Assembly (NCBI GenBank): GCA_026399025.1
Contig: JAPLRU010000060.1
Location: 1 to 43,411 of the forward strand
Length of the DNA stretch: 43,411 nucleotides
DNA from: Methylobacter sp.
GTDB lineage: Bacteria > Pseudomonadota > Gammaproteobacteria > Methylococcales > Methylomonadaceae
Direction of reading: 5' to 3'
The translations under genes were made by a program, and so were the position numbers. Below the pieces are notes generated by a model. That model was not told where the DNA came from. It did not search any database and saw nothing but the letters and a program-made list of their open reading frames with translations. Position 1 is the stretch's first letter; each line of letters opens with the position of its first letter. Shown here one piece after another: positions 25,468-33,863 of the stretch.

Positions 25468-25626
25468 ATGTCAACCGGTACAATTCTACTCATCATTTTA
25501 ATTCTTATGTTGATCGGGGCCATTCCTACCTGGCCCTATAGTCGAGGATGGGGCTATAGGCCCAGCGGTGGCCTCGGGTTGGTGCTGATTATTTTATTGA
25601 TCTTGATTTTATCGGGCAGAATTTAG
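25468..25626 (+). CDS. DUF3309 small membrane peptide
   Basis: A 52-residue protein below usual length cut-offs. It matches the DUF3309 pattern closely: MSTGTILLIILILMLIGAIP, TWPYSRGWGYRPSGG, GLGLVLIILLILILSGRI, giving two membrane helices around a Trp/Tyr/Gly turn. AGGAG (25456-25460) is 7 bp before the ATG. DUF3309 peptides are of unknown function and often sit with general-stress genes. Operator G lies about 540 bp upstream with a repeat in between. Confidence 0.88.
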   Translation: MSTGTILLIILILMLIGAIPTWPYSRGWGYRPSGGLGLVLIILLILILSGRI

Positions 25627-25679
25627 CGATAAAGTCCTGCGAGGCCCGCTTCACGTTCCATCGCGATAGAGCGGCTTTA

Positions 25680-25721
25680 TGTTCGATAGCGTACTGAATG
25701 CATCCGGGATTACCCTTAATC
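25680..25721 (+). promoter_or_regulatory. Palindromic operator F plus -10-like box, upstream of shc
   Basis: TGTTCGATAGCGTACT at 25680-25695 has one mismatch to TGTNCGNTANCGNACA. TTAATC at 25716-25721 occupies the -10 position at the common spacing. The next gene is squalene-hopene cyclase at 25918, about 200 bp downstream. Confidence 0.5.
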
Positions 25722-25917
25722 TTCTAATGATGAGATGGAAGGGTGACCTAAAACGTTAAGCTCCGCTTATCATTTTAGGTAAATGCCTTGCGCGCTCACA
25801 CGCCGCAGCAATATCTCGTTGCGGCTCTTTTTCAGTCGATTTGAGTTTCCCGACAGCTGGGAGAAAAGATAAGGATCAAATCTCTCAGCGCCCATTACAA
25901 GCCCGAGAACATCAAAC

Positions 25918-27882
25918 ATGCTAATAGAAACTTCTTTACAATCCTGTCCGGATACTGCCTATACCGGCTACCCCCATGCTCGGACAGCACTGGACCATGC
26001 TATCGATCGCGCCCAAAAACAGCTGATAGCACTGCAAAATAAACCGGGATATTGGCTCTTCGAACTCGAAGCCGATTGCACAATCCCATCCGAATACATC
26101 CTGATGATGCATTACATGGACGAAATCGACGAAGCGCTTCAAGCCAAAATCGCCAATTTTGTTCGCGCTCAACAAAACGCCGACGGCAGCTATCCGCTTT
26201 TTAGCGGCGGAGCAGGCGACATCAGTTGCACCATCAAAGCCTATTACGCAATGAAAATGGCGGGCGATTCCGTTCAAGCTGAGCATATGCAGAAAGCGCG
26301 CGCATGGATATTGGGCCAAGGCGGCGCCGCTAAAGCCAACGTCTTCACCCGTATTATGCTGGCCATGTTCGAGCAAATGCCTTGGCGCGGAGTACCGTTT
26401 ATGCCGGTGGAAATCATGCTGCTGCCCAACTGGTTCCCGTTTCATTTGAATAAAGTCTCCTACTGGTCCCGTACCGTCATGGTTCCGCTGTTTATTCTGT
26501 GTACCTACAAGGTTAAGGCGCGCAATCCACACAAAATAGGCATAGCCGAACTGTTCGTTACCCCGCCGGATCAGGAAAAAAATTATTTCGCTCATGTCAA
26601 AACCCCATTAGGCAAAGCCATCCTGCGGGTCGAGCGTATGGGCCGTCTGCTGGAACCGCTGATTCCCGGTTACCTTCGCCGCAAAGCGACCGCGAAAGCC
26701 CGCGATTGGTTCATGGCGCGATTGAACGGTTATGATGGTTTGGGCGCGATTTTCACCGCCATGGTGAACGCTTACGAAGCCATGGATTGCCTGGGCATCC
26801 CGGTCGACAATGAGCAACGGCAAATTGCCAGAGCCGCTATCGACCGCTTGTTGATCGTTAAAGACGATATGGCCTACTGCCAGCCTTGCGTTTCTCCGAT
26901 TTGGGATACCGGTTTGGCCGCCCTGGCCCTGCAAGAAGTCAATCGTTATACCTACGATCCCCACACCCGGCAAGCCCTTGACTGCGCGCTGCACTGGCTG
27001 GCCGACAAACAATTGACCGATGAACCGGGCGACTGGCGGATTCAACGGCCCCATCTGGCGGGCGGCGGCTGGGCCTTCCAATTCGGCAACAGCTATTATC
27101 CCGACGTCGACGATACCGCGGTAGCGGCTTTGGCGCTATTCCAAGCCCACGACCGGGACTTCGCCGAGCATATCCAGCGAGCGGGCGTCTGGATTGCAGG
27201 CATGCAATCCCGCAATGGCGGCTACGGCGCTTTCGACGCCGATAACACCCACGACTATCTGAACCACATTCCGTTCGCCGATCATGGCGCTTTACTCGAC
27301 CCGCCAACCGCCGATGTTAGCGGCCGTTGCATCCTGTTATTGGGTAAGCTGGTTGACCGGCAGCCGGAATATAGAATCGTCATCGACAACTGCATCGATT
27401 ACCTACGTAAACAGCAGGAAGCGGATGGCTGTTGGTTCGGCCGTTGGGGCACCAATTACATTTACGGCACCTGGTCCGTGCTGACCGGTTTTGAGGCTGC
27501 CGGCATTGACAGACAAGACCCCAGCATTCGCAAAGCGGTAACCTGGCTGAAATCCAAACAACGTGCTGACGGTGGTTGGGGCGAGGGTAATGACAGTTAT
27601 CACACTAACAACAGCCGCGGTGAATTCGATACCGGCATGGCCTTCCACACCTCTATCGCCTTGCTGGCCTTGCTGTCAGCCGGTGAAGTGGACTGCCCCG
27701 AAGTTGAAGCCGGGGTCAATTATCTATTGAAAAACCAACAAGCTGACGGATTTTGGCACGATCAAAGCTTCAATGCTCCCGGTTTTCCTAAAGTTTTTTA
27801 CCTGAAATACCACGGCTACGATAAATTTTTTCCGCTTTGGGCGCTGGGCCGCTATCGTAACGACCGCTTGGCCGTGGCCTGA
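25918..27882 (+). CDS. shc: Squalene-hopene cyclase
   Basis: A 654-residue class II triterpene cyclase that converts squalene to hopene/diplopterol at the inner membrane. The catalytic acid motif DxDD is DVDD at 396-399 (SYYPDVDDTAVAALALF). Repeated QW motifs are visible: QNADGSYPLF, QSRNGGYGAFD, QEADGCWFGRWG, QRADGGWGEGNDSY, QQADGFWHD. FPLWALGRYRN is a typical C-terminus. Length matches the bacterial family (630-720). It is monocistronic, converging on the tpm gene 46 bp away. Operator F lies about 220 bp upstream, so hopanoid synthesis may be stress-regulated here. Confidence 0.95.
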   Translation: MLIETSLQSCPDTAYTGYPHARTALDHAIDRAQKQLIALQNKPGYWLFELEADCTIPSEYILMMHYMDEIDEALQAKIANFVRAQQNADGSYPLFSGGAGDISCTIKAYYAMKMAGDSVQAEHMQKARAWILGQGGAAKANVFTRIMLAMFEQMPWRGVPFMPVEIMLLPNWFPFHLNKVSYWSRTVMVPLFILCTYKVKARNPHKIGIAELFVTPPDQEKNYFAHVKTPLGKAILRVERMGRLLEPLIPGYLRRKATAKARDWFMARLNGYDGLGAIFTAMVNAYEAMDCLGIPVDNEQRQIARAAIDRLLIVKDDMAYCQPCVSPIWDTGLAALALQEVNRYTYDPHTRQALDCALHWLADKQLTDEPGDWRIQRPHLAGGGWAFQFGNSYYPDVDDTAVAALALFQAHDRDFAEHIQRAGVWIAGMQSRNGGYGAFDADNTHDYLNHIPFADHGALLDPPTADVSGRCILLLGKLVDRQPEYRIVIDNCIDYLRKQQEADGCWFGRWGTNYIYGTWSVLTGFEAAGIDRQDPSIRKAVTWLKSKQRADGGWGEGNDSYHTNNSRGEFDTGMAFHTSIALLALLSAGEVDCPEVEAGVNYLLKNQQADGFWHDQSFNAPGFPKVFYLKYHGYDKFFPLWALGRYRNDRLAVA

Positions 27883-27928
27883 AGAAGTCCGGATCGGCTG
27901 GATGTAGACTTTATCGCTCCTTGACTCT

Positions 27929-28603
27929 TTATCCTGATCGGGTGGAGAGTCGGTAAACCTTATACTCAGTGCGTTCCGGCGACTTATCCGGTGCTTTCGG
28001 ATCGACCTCGAACACGCTTTCAACATGAGCCAAATCAATCTTAAAATCCTCCGAGTACAGGGTTTTGATCTCTTCGGCAACGCCCAGGGCTTGGCTCTGG
28101 GTGTCTTGTTCTTCCGCATCCTCAGTAGTCAACAGAAAAACATTGGTAGTGTCCTGCACGATCAGTTTTAACTGGGCAACATAAAGCGGGCGAAGGTCTT
28201 CCGGCAACGCGGTCAGCGCGGCCCGGTCATAAACCGTATCGATTTGTCCCAGATCGTCCTTGCTCAATGAAAAATAATCCCCGCAGAGAATACTGACTCT
28301 GCCATGTTTCCATAGAGTAAATTTGCCCACCTGCCGGCGGACAGGTTGCAAGCGGTTCTCCCGAAAAAACGCCCTAACCGCAAGCGGACTCAACTCAACG
28401 CCAATGACTTCATGCCCTTGTTTGGCCAGCCAAATCATATCCAGGCTCTTGCCGCAAAGAGGCACGAACACTCGACTTCCTTGAGCCAGAGCGAGATTGG
28501 GCCAAAATTGGGTAAGCAGTTGATTAACCCCTGTCTGGTGAAAATCGGTTTGCCGGTCGCGCCAACACTGCAACCAAAGCACATTGTCGCGCCCGGTCAT
28601 CAA
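27929..28603 (-). CDS. tpm: Thiopurine S-methyltransferase family protein
   Basis: A 224-residue class I SAM methyltransferase of the TPMT family. Visible features are the N-terminal WLQCWRDRQTDFHQTGVNQLL, the SAM site RVFVPLCGKSLDMIWLAKQGHEVIGVELS (about 44-72), GDYFSL and YDRAALTALP. Bacterial Tpm methylates thiols and also selenium, tellurium and similar compounds. It is the second gene of a two-gene minus-strand unit; its ATG overlaps the stop of the upstream methyltransferase (28600-28603). The native substrate is not shown by sequence. Confidence 0.9.
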   Translation of the reverse strand: MMTGRDNVLWLQCWRDRQTDFHQTGVNQLLTQFWPNLALAQGSRVFVPLCGKSLDMIWLAKQGHEVIGVELSPLAVRAFFRENRLQPVRRQVGKFTLWKHGRVSILCGDYFSLSKDDLGQIDTVYDRAALTALPEDLRPLYVAQLKLIVQDTTNVFLLTTEDAEEQDTQSQALGVAEEIKTLYSEDFKIDLAHVESVFEVDPKAPDKSPERTEYKVYRLSTRSG

Positions 28604-29268
28604 AGCTCCACCTCTAACGAGCGGGTAAAGGTCAGAAAACGTCCTTTATAGGCATCGCCGTTTTCGATGAAGCTGTTGGCGCGCCGGGTAGTATAGCTAT
28701 AACCCAATCGGGTCATTTCCCGGCAAAAATCGACGCGGTTGCCGCGATCGGGATCAACAATAATAATTTGGGCGGACGCTGCCGCATGACGGTTAATGAA
28801 CGCCGCCAACTGACCGGGTTGTTGCCGTTCATAAAGGACATCGCTGCCGATAATCAGATCGAACTGCCCCAGTTCGGGGTTACTGCCTTCCCAATTGCCG
28901 TTTTGATATTTCAACGGCCCCAGGTTATTCAACAGCAGATTCTCTTGCAAAAAAGCCCGGCTCAAGGGATGCCGGTCGCTGACAGTCATGTCTCCTGCCC
29001 GGCGATGAATGACCAGACTCGCCAAGGCGAGACCTGCACCGATTTCCAGAATGCGTTTTCCAGTCAGGTCATGGGTATGCATGGCTTCGGCAAGAATCCG
29101 CGCCGACGGCCAGATGTGCCCGAACAGCGACCAGCCGGCCGATGAAATACCAGCCAGTTCGGCTTCGCCTTGGGGGTCGGAATATTGCTGAAGATTTAAC
29201 AAAGAACGGATCAGGTAGTCGGTACCGCCAACAGTGGCGGTTTCGTATTTGACATGGTACTCGGGCAT
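28600..29268 (-). CDS. Class I SAM methyltransferase (METTL21/Nnt1-like)
   Basis: A 222-residue protein with motif I GKRILEIGAGLALASLVIHRRAG, a downstream acidic VSDRHPL, and FDLIIGSDVLYERQQ, where the (S/D)DVLYE motif is characteristic of the Methyltransf_16 protein-lysine/histidine methyltransferase type. An N-terminal region includes GHIWPSARILAE, as in that family. It probably methylates a protein, target unknown. First gene of a two-gene unit with tpm, joined by a 4-bp ATGA overlap. Confidence 0.8.
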   Translation of the reverse strand: MPEYHVKYETATVGGTDYLIRSLLNLQQYSDPQGEAELAGISSAGWSLFGHIWPSARILAEAMHTHDLTGKRILEIGAGLALASLVIHRRAGDMTVSDRHPLSRAFLQENLLLNNLGPLKYQNGNWEGSNPELGQFDLIIGSDVLYERQQPGQLAAFINRHAAASAQIIIVDPDRGNRVDFCREMTRLGYSYTTRRANSFIENGDAYKGRFLTFTRSLEVEL

Positions 29269-29370
29269 AGTGGATTCTTCTCATCGGAGTGGCGGGTTAT
29301 GTGTCGGAAAAATGTTCTGATCGAACGGGCACAAAACTTCGTGAGAAGAGGCATACAGGCCGAAAAGGCA

Positions 29371-29519
29371 CTCGCGGGGGGCGTCACCCCAAAGTTCCGT
29401 TTAGACGGGGTGGGCCAAAGAGCAAGATCAAGGATAACAGAGTTGCTTGGAAATAGCGCATATTCTGTTGGCAGTGGTAACTGGGGGCAGAAGCTCGGAT
29501 GTGGTGAACGCAGTTTGGT
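29371..29519. repeat. Direct repeat U, copy 1 (about 150 bp)
   Basis: Begins CTCGCGGGGGGCGTCACCCC and ends GCAGTTTGGT. It matches 32093-32244 over its whole length with few changes, in the same orientation. It is not a recognisable gene. With the adjacent R repeat it flanks the delta-60/RTX gene. Confidence 0.85.
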
Positions 29520-29527
29520 AGATATAA

Positions 29528-29611
29528 GGTCGGGTTAGCGTAACCCGACATTGTTGCGCGAGTGTGTCGGGTTACGTTATCTCGCTTCGCTCAATAAGCT
29601 AACCCGACCTA
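29528..29611. repeat. Inverted repeat R, copy 0
   Basis: Outer arms GGTCGGGTTAGC and GCTAACCCGACC, inner arms GTAACCCGACA and TGTCGGGTTAC. Further copies are at 31990 and 32304. It is 17 bp from the end of the delta-60/RTX gene and may act as its terminator. Confidence 0.85.
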
Positions 29612-29627
29612 CATGGCTTAATTTTAA

Positions 29628-31817
29628 TCAAATCACCTCAAAATCGACATTAGTGAGCGTTGGGTGAGTCGTGATGCCCAACACCGCAATTTGAACCGCC
29701 GCGCCTGCGCCGTTGCCATCAGCATCGTAGAACAGTAACCCCGTTGTTTTGTTATAGATAACAAAGTCATTGCTGTCGGCAGCGACCGTGCCGATTTTGA
29801 GGTTAGCACTATTTAGCGTACCTGTAACGGATAGCTTGGTAAAAATAGCATTTTCTAATTGAATCGTATCATCAGCAGCGACAAAGTCAGTAACTCTATC
29901 AACGTTGTTAACAGATAGTGCAGTGTTAAAACGGAACACATCTAAACCTGTAACACCTGTTAGCGTGTCGTTACCTAAGCCTCCGATTAAGGTATCATTA
30001 CCGATGCTGCCATTGAAAATATCATTACCAGCACCACCGTCCATATAATCATTCCCTTGCTCACCATAGAGTTTATCTTTGCCATCTTCACCGAATAATA
30101 CATCGCTGTCAGAGCCACCATAAAGTGTGTCGTTACCCAGTCCACCTGAAAGATCGTCTTTCAATTTAAGCCCATAAAGCGTGTCATTTCCGCTTCCTCC
30201 AACAAGTACATCAGATTTGGCTCCGCCCACATCGCCCTTAATTATCTTTCCAGCCTCTTCGTTATCATTATTGATTAGAGCCAGTGGGGATATAGTCAAT
30301 CCTGAGTAATTAACATCAATCGTGTTCACTGTTGCGGTAACTTGATACGTTACATTACCGTCAACAAGTGTATCGTCTTGTCCAACAACGGTAAACGTTT
30401 GCGGTGTTGCCCAGTTAGTCGCTGTAAAAGTGAGAGGTGCATTTGTAACAACACCTTCGCTACTGTCACTGCTTGAAAAAGTCACTGAAACATCACGAGT
30501 GGACTGAGTATTCATGGACACACTGAAACGGACAGAGTTACCGCTTTCATTGGTAATTAATCCATCCAAGGGAGTTATGGTAAAGCCCTTATCTAATCCT
30601 GTGAAAGTGGAGTCTAAACTGCCATCGCTGTTATAACGCACTAGGGCAAAGTCAGCATTATTGCTACCATCACCAGCCCTACCCACTACCAACAGTTTAC
30701 CGTCGGCTAAAGCAATGACAGAGAAAGCATAGTCGCTGTAAGAAGAAATAGATGTGCTGACTTTACCATCGCCGTCAAAATTGGTATCCAGGCTCCCGTT
30801 GGAGTTGTAACGTACCAAGGCGAAGTCATAATTAGCACCATTGTATGTATAACCTGCTACCAACAATTTACCATCAGGTTGAGTGATGACAGAGGTAGGT
30901 CTATCAACACTAGAAGATGTAAGCGTAGTAACCATACCATTGCCACCAAAGCTATCATCTAAAGAACCATTGTTATTTAGACGAGCCAAAATAAAACCTA
31001 CCCAGCTTCCTTTTCCAACTACCAAAATTTTACCGTCAGATTGTGCAGTAACACTAGAAAGAGAGAGCGGCCCCATTTCTGTGCTATGAAGAAAGGCTAA
31101 TGTACCATCACCATCAAAACTGGTATCCAAACTCCCATCAGGGTTGTAACGCACCAAGCAAAATTGATTGCTGTTACTATCGCCTGCTACTAAAATTTTT
31201 CCGTCTGCTTGAACTGAAACTGATTTTACGGAATTGTTATTTGAAAGAAGATAAGGAATCGTTGTCGTAACTTTTCCATCAGAAGAGAAGCTGGTATCCA
31301 AACTACCATTACTGTTATAACGTGCTAACGCAAATAAATTATCGTAAGTAGAGCTTCCATGATAGGTCCCAGCGACTAAAATTTTTCCGTCTGTTTGAGT
31401 GGTAATCTCTGCAATGCTCGTAAAAAAAGCAATGTCGGTGGCAATTTTTCCATCACCACTAAACGAAGTGTCTAGTAAACCATTACTGTTGTAACGGACG
31501 ATAGCAAGATTAGACATACCTCCGCTGTAACTGCTGCTACCTAATAGTAAAATTTTACCATCGGCTTGCAACCTCATTAGCCTTGCGGTCTCATTTGATG
31601 AAGAGCCAATTGCAGTTGTGACTATTCCATCACCAGAAAAGCTGCTATCTAGGCTGCCGTTGCTGTTATAACGCACAAGTGCAATATCACTGTCAGTGCC
31701 ATCGTTACCAAAACCTGCTGCTAAAATTTTACCATCGGGCTGAATGATGACAGTGCTAGCACCATCAAAGTAAGAGCCAATATCGGTAGTAATAATGCCG
31801 TTTTGAATTGTTGTCAT
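29628..31817 (-). CDS. Delta-60 repeat / RTX secreted protein
   Basis: A 729-residue protein with no Sec signal. Residues about 1-400 carry seven delta-60 (beta-propeller-like) repeats with the cores QPDGKIL-AG and LVRYNSNGSLDTSF-GDG. A beta-sandwich region (about 400-515, FTATNWATPQTFTVVGQDD) is followed by RTX nonapeptides (about 530-620, GGSGNDTLYG, GGLGNDTLYGG, GEQGNDYMDGG) that bind calcium, and a C-terminus ending DFEVI, as in type I secretion substrates. So it is probably exported by an ABC/TolC-type system encoded elsewhere. Role is unknown; adhesion or surface layer are usual guesses. The gene is AT-richer than neighbours and is flanked by direct repeats, suggesting transfer. Confidence 0.85.
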   Translation of the reverse strand: MTTIQNGIITTDIGSYFDGASTVIIQPDGKILAAGFGNDGTDSDIALVRYNSNGSLDSSFSGDGIVTTAIGSSSNETARLMRLQADGKILLLGSSSYSGGMSNLAIVRYNSNGLLDTSFSGDGKIATDIAFFTSIAEITTQTDGKILVAGTYHGSSTYDNLFALARYNSNGSLDTSFSSDGKVTTTIPYLLSNNNSVKSVSVQADGKILVAGDSNSNQFCLVRYNPDGSLDTSFDGDGTLAFLHSTEMGPLSLSSVTAQSDGKILVVGKGSWVGFILARLNNNGSLDDSFGGNGMVTTLTSSSVDRPTSVITQPDGKLLVAGYTYNGANYDFALVRYNSNGSLDTNFDGDGKVSTSISSYSDYAFSVIALADGKLLVVGRAGDGSNNADFALVRYNSDGSLDSTFTGLDKGFTITPLDGLITNESGNSVRFSVSMNTQSTRDVSVTFSSSDSSEGVVTNAPLTFTATNWATPQTFTVVGQDDTLVDGNVTYQVTATVNTIDVNYSGLTISPLALINNDNEEAGKIIKGDVGGAKSDVLVGGSGNDTLYGLKLKDDLSGGLGNDTLYGGSDSDVLFGEDGKDKLYGEQGNDYMDGGAGNDIFNGSIGNDTLIGGLGNDTLTGVTGLDVFRFNTALSVNNVDRVTDFVAADDTIQLENAIFTKLSVTGTLNSANLKIGTVAADSNDFVIYNKTTGLLFYDADGNGAGAAVQIAVLGITTHPTLTNVDFEVI

Positions 31818-31989
31818 ATTTTTAATCTCTTAAACGTAACTGATAGGGTTTGAGGTGGGCAGCGCCATGAAAAATTAGTTTTGTAAACATGGTTGGATAT
31901 GCTTTTTTTTAAAGACTAACTATAAAGTTAAGCGGTCATAGACTAAACACGACGATAATGCATAGTTTGTAAAAAATAATAATGATGGG

Positions 31990-32087
31990 TAGGTCGGGTT
32001 AGCGTTAGCGTTAGCGTAACCCGACATTGTTGCGTGAGTGTGTCGGGTTACGTTATCTCGCTTCGCTCAATAAGCTAACCCGACCTA
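31990..32087. repeat. Inverted repeat R, copy 1
   Basis: Same structure as 29528-29611 with an extra small expansion GTTAGCGTTAGCGTTAGC in the left arm. The 31818-31989 stretch before it is the delta-60 gene promoter region. Confidence 0.85.
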
Positions 32088-32092
32088 CTTGG

Positions 32093-32244
32093 CTCGCGGG
32101 GGGCGTCACCCCGAAGTTCCGTTGAGACGGGGTGTGCCAAAGAGCAACATCAAGGATAACAGAGTTGCCTGGAAATAGCGCATATTCTGTTGTCAGTGGA
32201 AATAACAGGGGGCAGAAGCTCGGATGTGGTGAACTCAGTTTGGT
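32093..32244. repeat. Direct repeat U, copy 2
   Basis: Same sequence and orientation as 29371-29519. Followed by TCGGGCAACGCTTTTCTGCCCGA, a separate short hairpin. Confidence 0.85.
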
Positions 32245-32303
32245 CGGGCAACGCTTTTCTGCCCGACATTACCCTGCCTCAAATGTCGGGCAACGAAAAG
32301 ATG

Positions 32304-32393
32304 GGTCGGGTTAGCGCTAGCGTAACCCGACATTGTTGCGCTAGTGTGTCGGGTTACGTTATCTCGCTTCGCTCAATAAGCTAACCCGACCTA
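32304..32393. repeat. Inverted repeat R, copy 2
   Basis: GGTCGGGTTAGC ... GCTAACCCGACC, as in the other two copies. It lies just before the laminin-B-like gene. Confidence 0.85.
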
Positions 32394-32462
32394 CCTGGCT
32401 TTACAAGTAATCGCAAAAGATTTAAAAATACAACATGAATATTATTTATCGAGGGTAAGAAT

Positions 32463-33182
32463 ATGAAGCAATTATTTTTAGTAAGCGTATTTGCAATACT
32501 CATTAATTCGCCAATTGTACAAGCAGATCTAGTAAGCACCTTTGATACAGATCAAGAAGAATGGCGATTTGAAAATGATGTAAAGCCTCTTGTATGGCGA
32601 AGTGAAGGCGGAAATCCGGCGGGATTTCTTGAAGGCGAGGACATTGGTGATGGAAGAACTTGGTATTTTGTAACGCCGGATTCTTGGAAAGGCGATTGGA
32701 GTATTTATAAAAAATTAAGCTTTGATTTTAAACAAGTGGGTAATGGTAGCGGTTTCCAAGACGATGATTTAATTATTGTCGGCAAAAATGGACAAAGTTT
32801 ATATTGGAAAGGCGAGCGTGATCCAGCTGAAAATTGGACTTTCTATTCAATTTCACTCGACCCAAGCACCTTTAAAGTAACTAAGGCAAAATATAATTCA
32901 ATTATAAAAAATGTTGATAAGGTCATGATTCGAGGAGAATTTATTTCAGGAAATGATGTTGGTGGAATAGACAATGTAATAGTCTCTGAATCGCCAGACA
33001 CAATTCATGGCACTACACTTGGACTGGGGCGTTATAACATTTCCTGTCAAAATACTAAAACTCATCAGATCGTAAAAGTTACTAGCATCGTTAAATTAGA
33101 TTGGGATTGTGAAGCGATGGGGCTTATTGTCAATGATGGTGATGGCGTATCAATTTCCATAAAAGGCAATGCGACAAAGTAA
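32463..33182 (+). CDS. Secreted laminin-B-like domain protein
   Basis: A 239-residue exported protein: signal peptide MKQLFLVSVFAILINSPIVQA (cleaved near residue 21). Residues about 25-175 resemble the laminin B (IV) domain: STFDTDQEEWRFENDV, PAGFLEGEDIGDGRTWYFVTP, WSIYKKLSFDFKQVG, DDLIIVGKNGQSLYW, GGIDNVIVS. The C-terminal 55 residues contain two Cys (about 199 and 214) and are unassigned. Function is unknown; laminin-B-like domains in bacteria occur in extracellular proteins. GAGGGTAAGA precedes the ATG. It is AT-rich like the delta-60 gene and sits in the same island. Confidence 0.75.
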   Translation: MKQLFLVSVFAILINSPIVQADLVSTFDTDQEEWRFENDVKPLVWRSEGGNPAGFLEGEDIGDGRTWYFVTPDSWKGDWSIYKKLSFDFKQVGNGSGFQDDDLIIVGKNGQSLYWKGERDPAENWTFYSISLDPSTFKVTKAKYNSIIKNVDKVMIRGEFISGNDVGGIDNVIVSESPDTIHGTTLGLGRYNISCQNTKTHQIVKVTSIVKLDWDCEAMGLIVNDGDGVSISIKGNATK

Positions 33183-33318
33183 AGTTGGGGCAAGGTAAGG
33201 ATTCGTGCGATTTTGGGCAATAGTGGCTAATGTTGGCGGCATTGCCAATAATTGCTATACGTAAAACATGTATTCGATAGTTTTCGTATACCAAATCAAA
33301 ACGACACTATTATCCGCC

Positions 33319-33654
33319 TTTCATAACAAACCTCATCCTCAAGAGATGAGTGCGGCCGAGGTGGAAGCCTTTTTAACGCATCTGGCGGTGGACGGGCATG
33401 TCTCGGCTTCGACGCAAAATCAGGCATTATCGGCGCTACTGTTTTTATATAATGAGGTATTAGGGATAGATTTGCCGTGGTTGGATAATGTGGTGCGCGC
33501 CAAGCAGCCACAACGCTTGCCGGTGGTGTTGACGCGCACGGAGGTCAGGGAAGTGCTGGCGCGGATGAAAGACATGTATGGGCTCATGGCGAATAGGTTG
33601 CACGGAACCGGGATGCGTTTGATGGAATGCGTACGTTTGCGGGTTAAGCGTGTT
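33319..33654 (+). pseudogene. Integron-type tyrosine recombinase fragment
   Basis: A fragment of about 112 codons starts at FHNKPHPQEM and continues AEVEAFLTHLAVDGHVSAST, NQALSALLFLYNEVLGIDLPWL, PQRLPVVLTRTEVREVLARM and HGTGMRLMECVRLRVK, which follows IntI-type integrases. About 60 N-terminal residues and the whole catalytic C-terminal half (the later His/Arg and the Tyr nucleophile) are missing; after LRVK the frame runs into unrelated sequence to a stop at 33717. So it is dead. Its presence beside accessory genes and direct repeats fits a former mobile region. Confidence 0.8.
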
Positions 33655-33863
33655 GAGCCCATTGGATCAGCTCTGATGCCAGACAACCCGGAACGGATTT
33701 GCAACATCTCCCCATAGCCACCCTCGCAAAACCCACATTAACCCAGCCCTTTTATGTTTTTTATTGAAAAACCCCTGTTAATCTCCTATCCTCCCCGCTG
33801 AGGTTTTGGCCGAGCTTAAACCTTTGCACACTATGCTCTTAATCTACTCCCATTGGAGATTGT

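Noticed and set aside
29528-32393. R repeats as integron attC sites, given the nearby integrase fragment
   Set aside because: They are palindromic and about the right size, but I cannot find the RYYYAAC / GTTRRRY core boxes in the required places; they look like ordinary REP-type hairpins.
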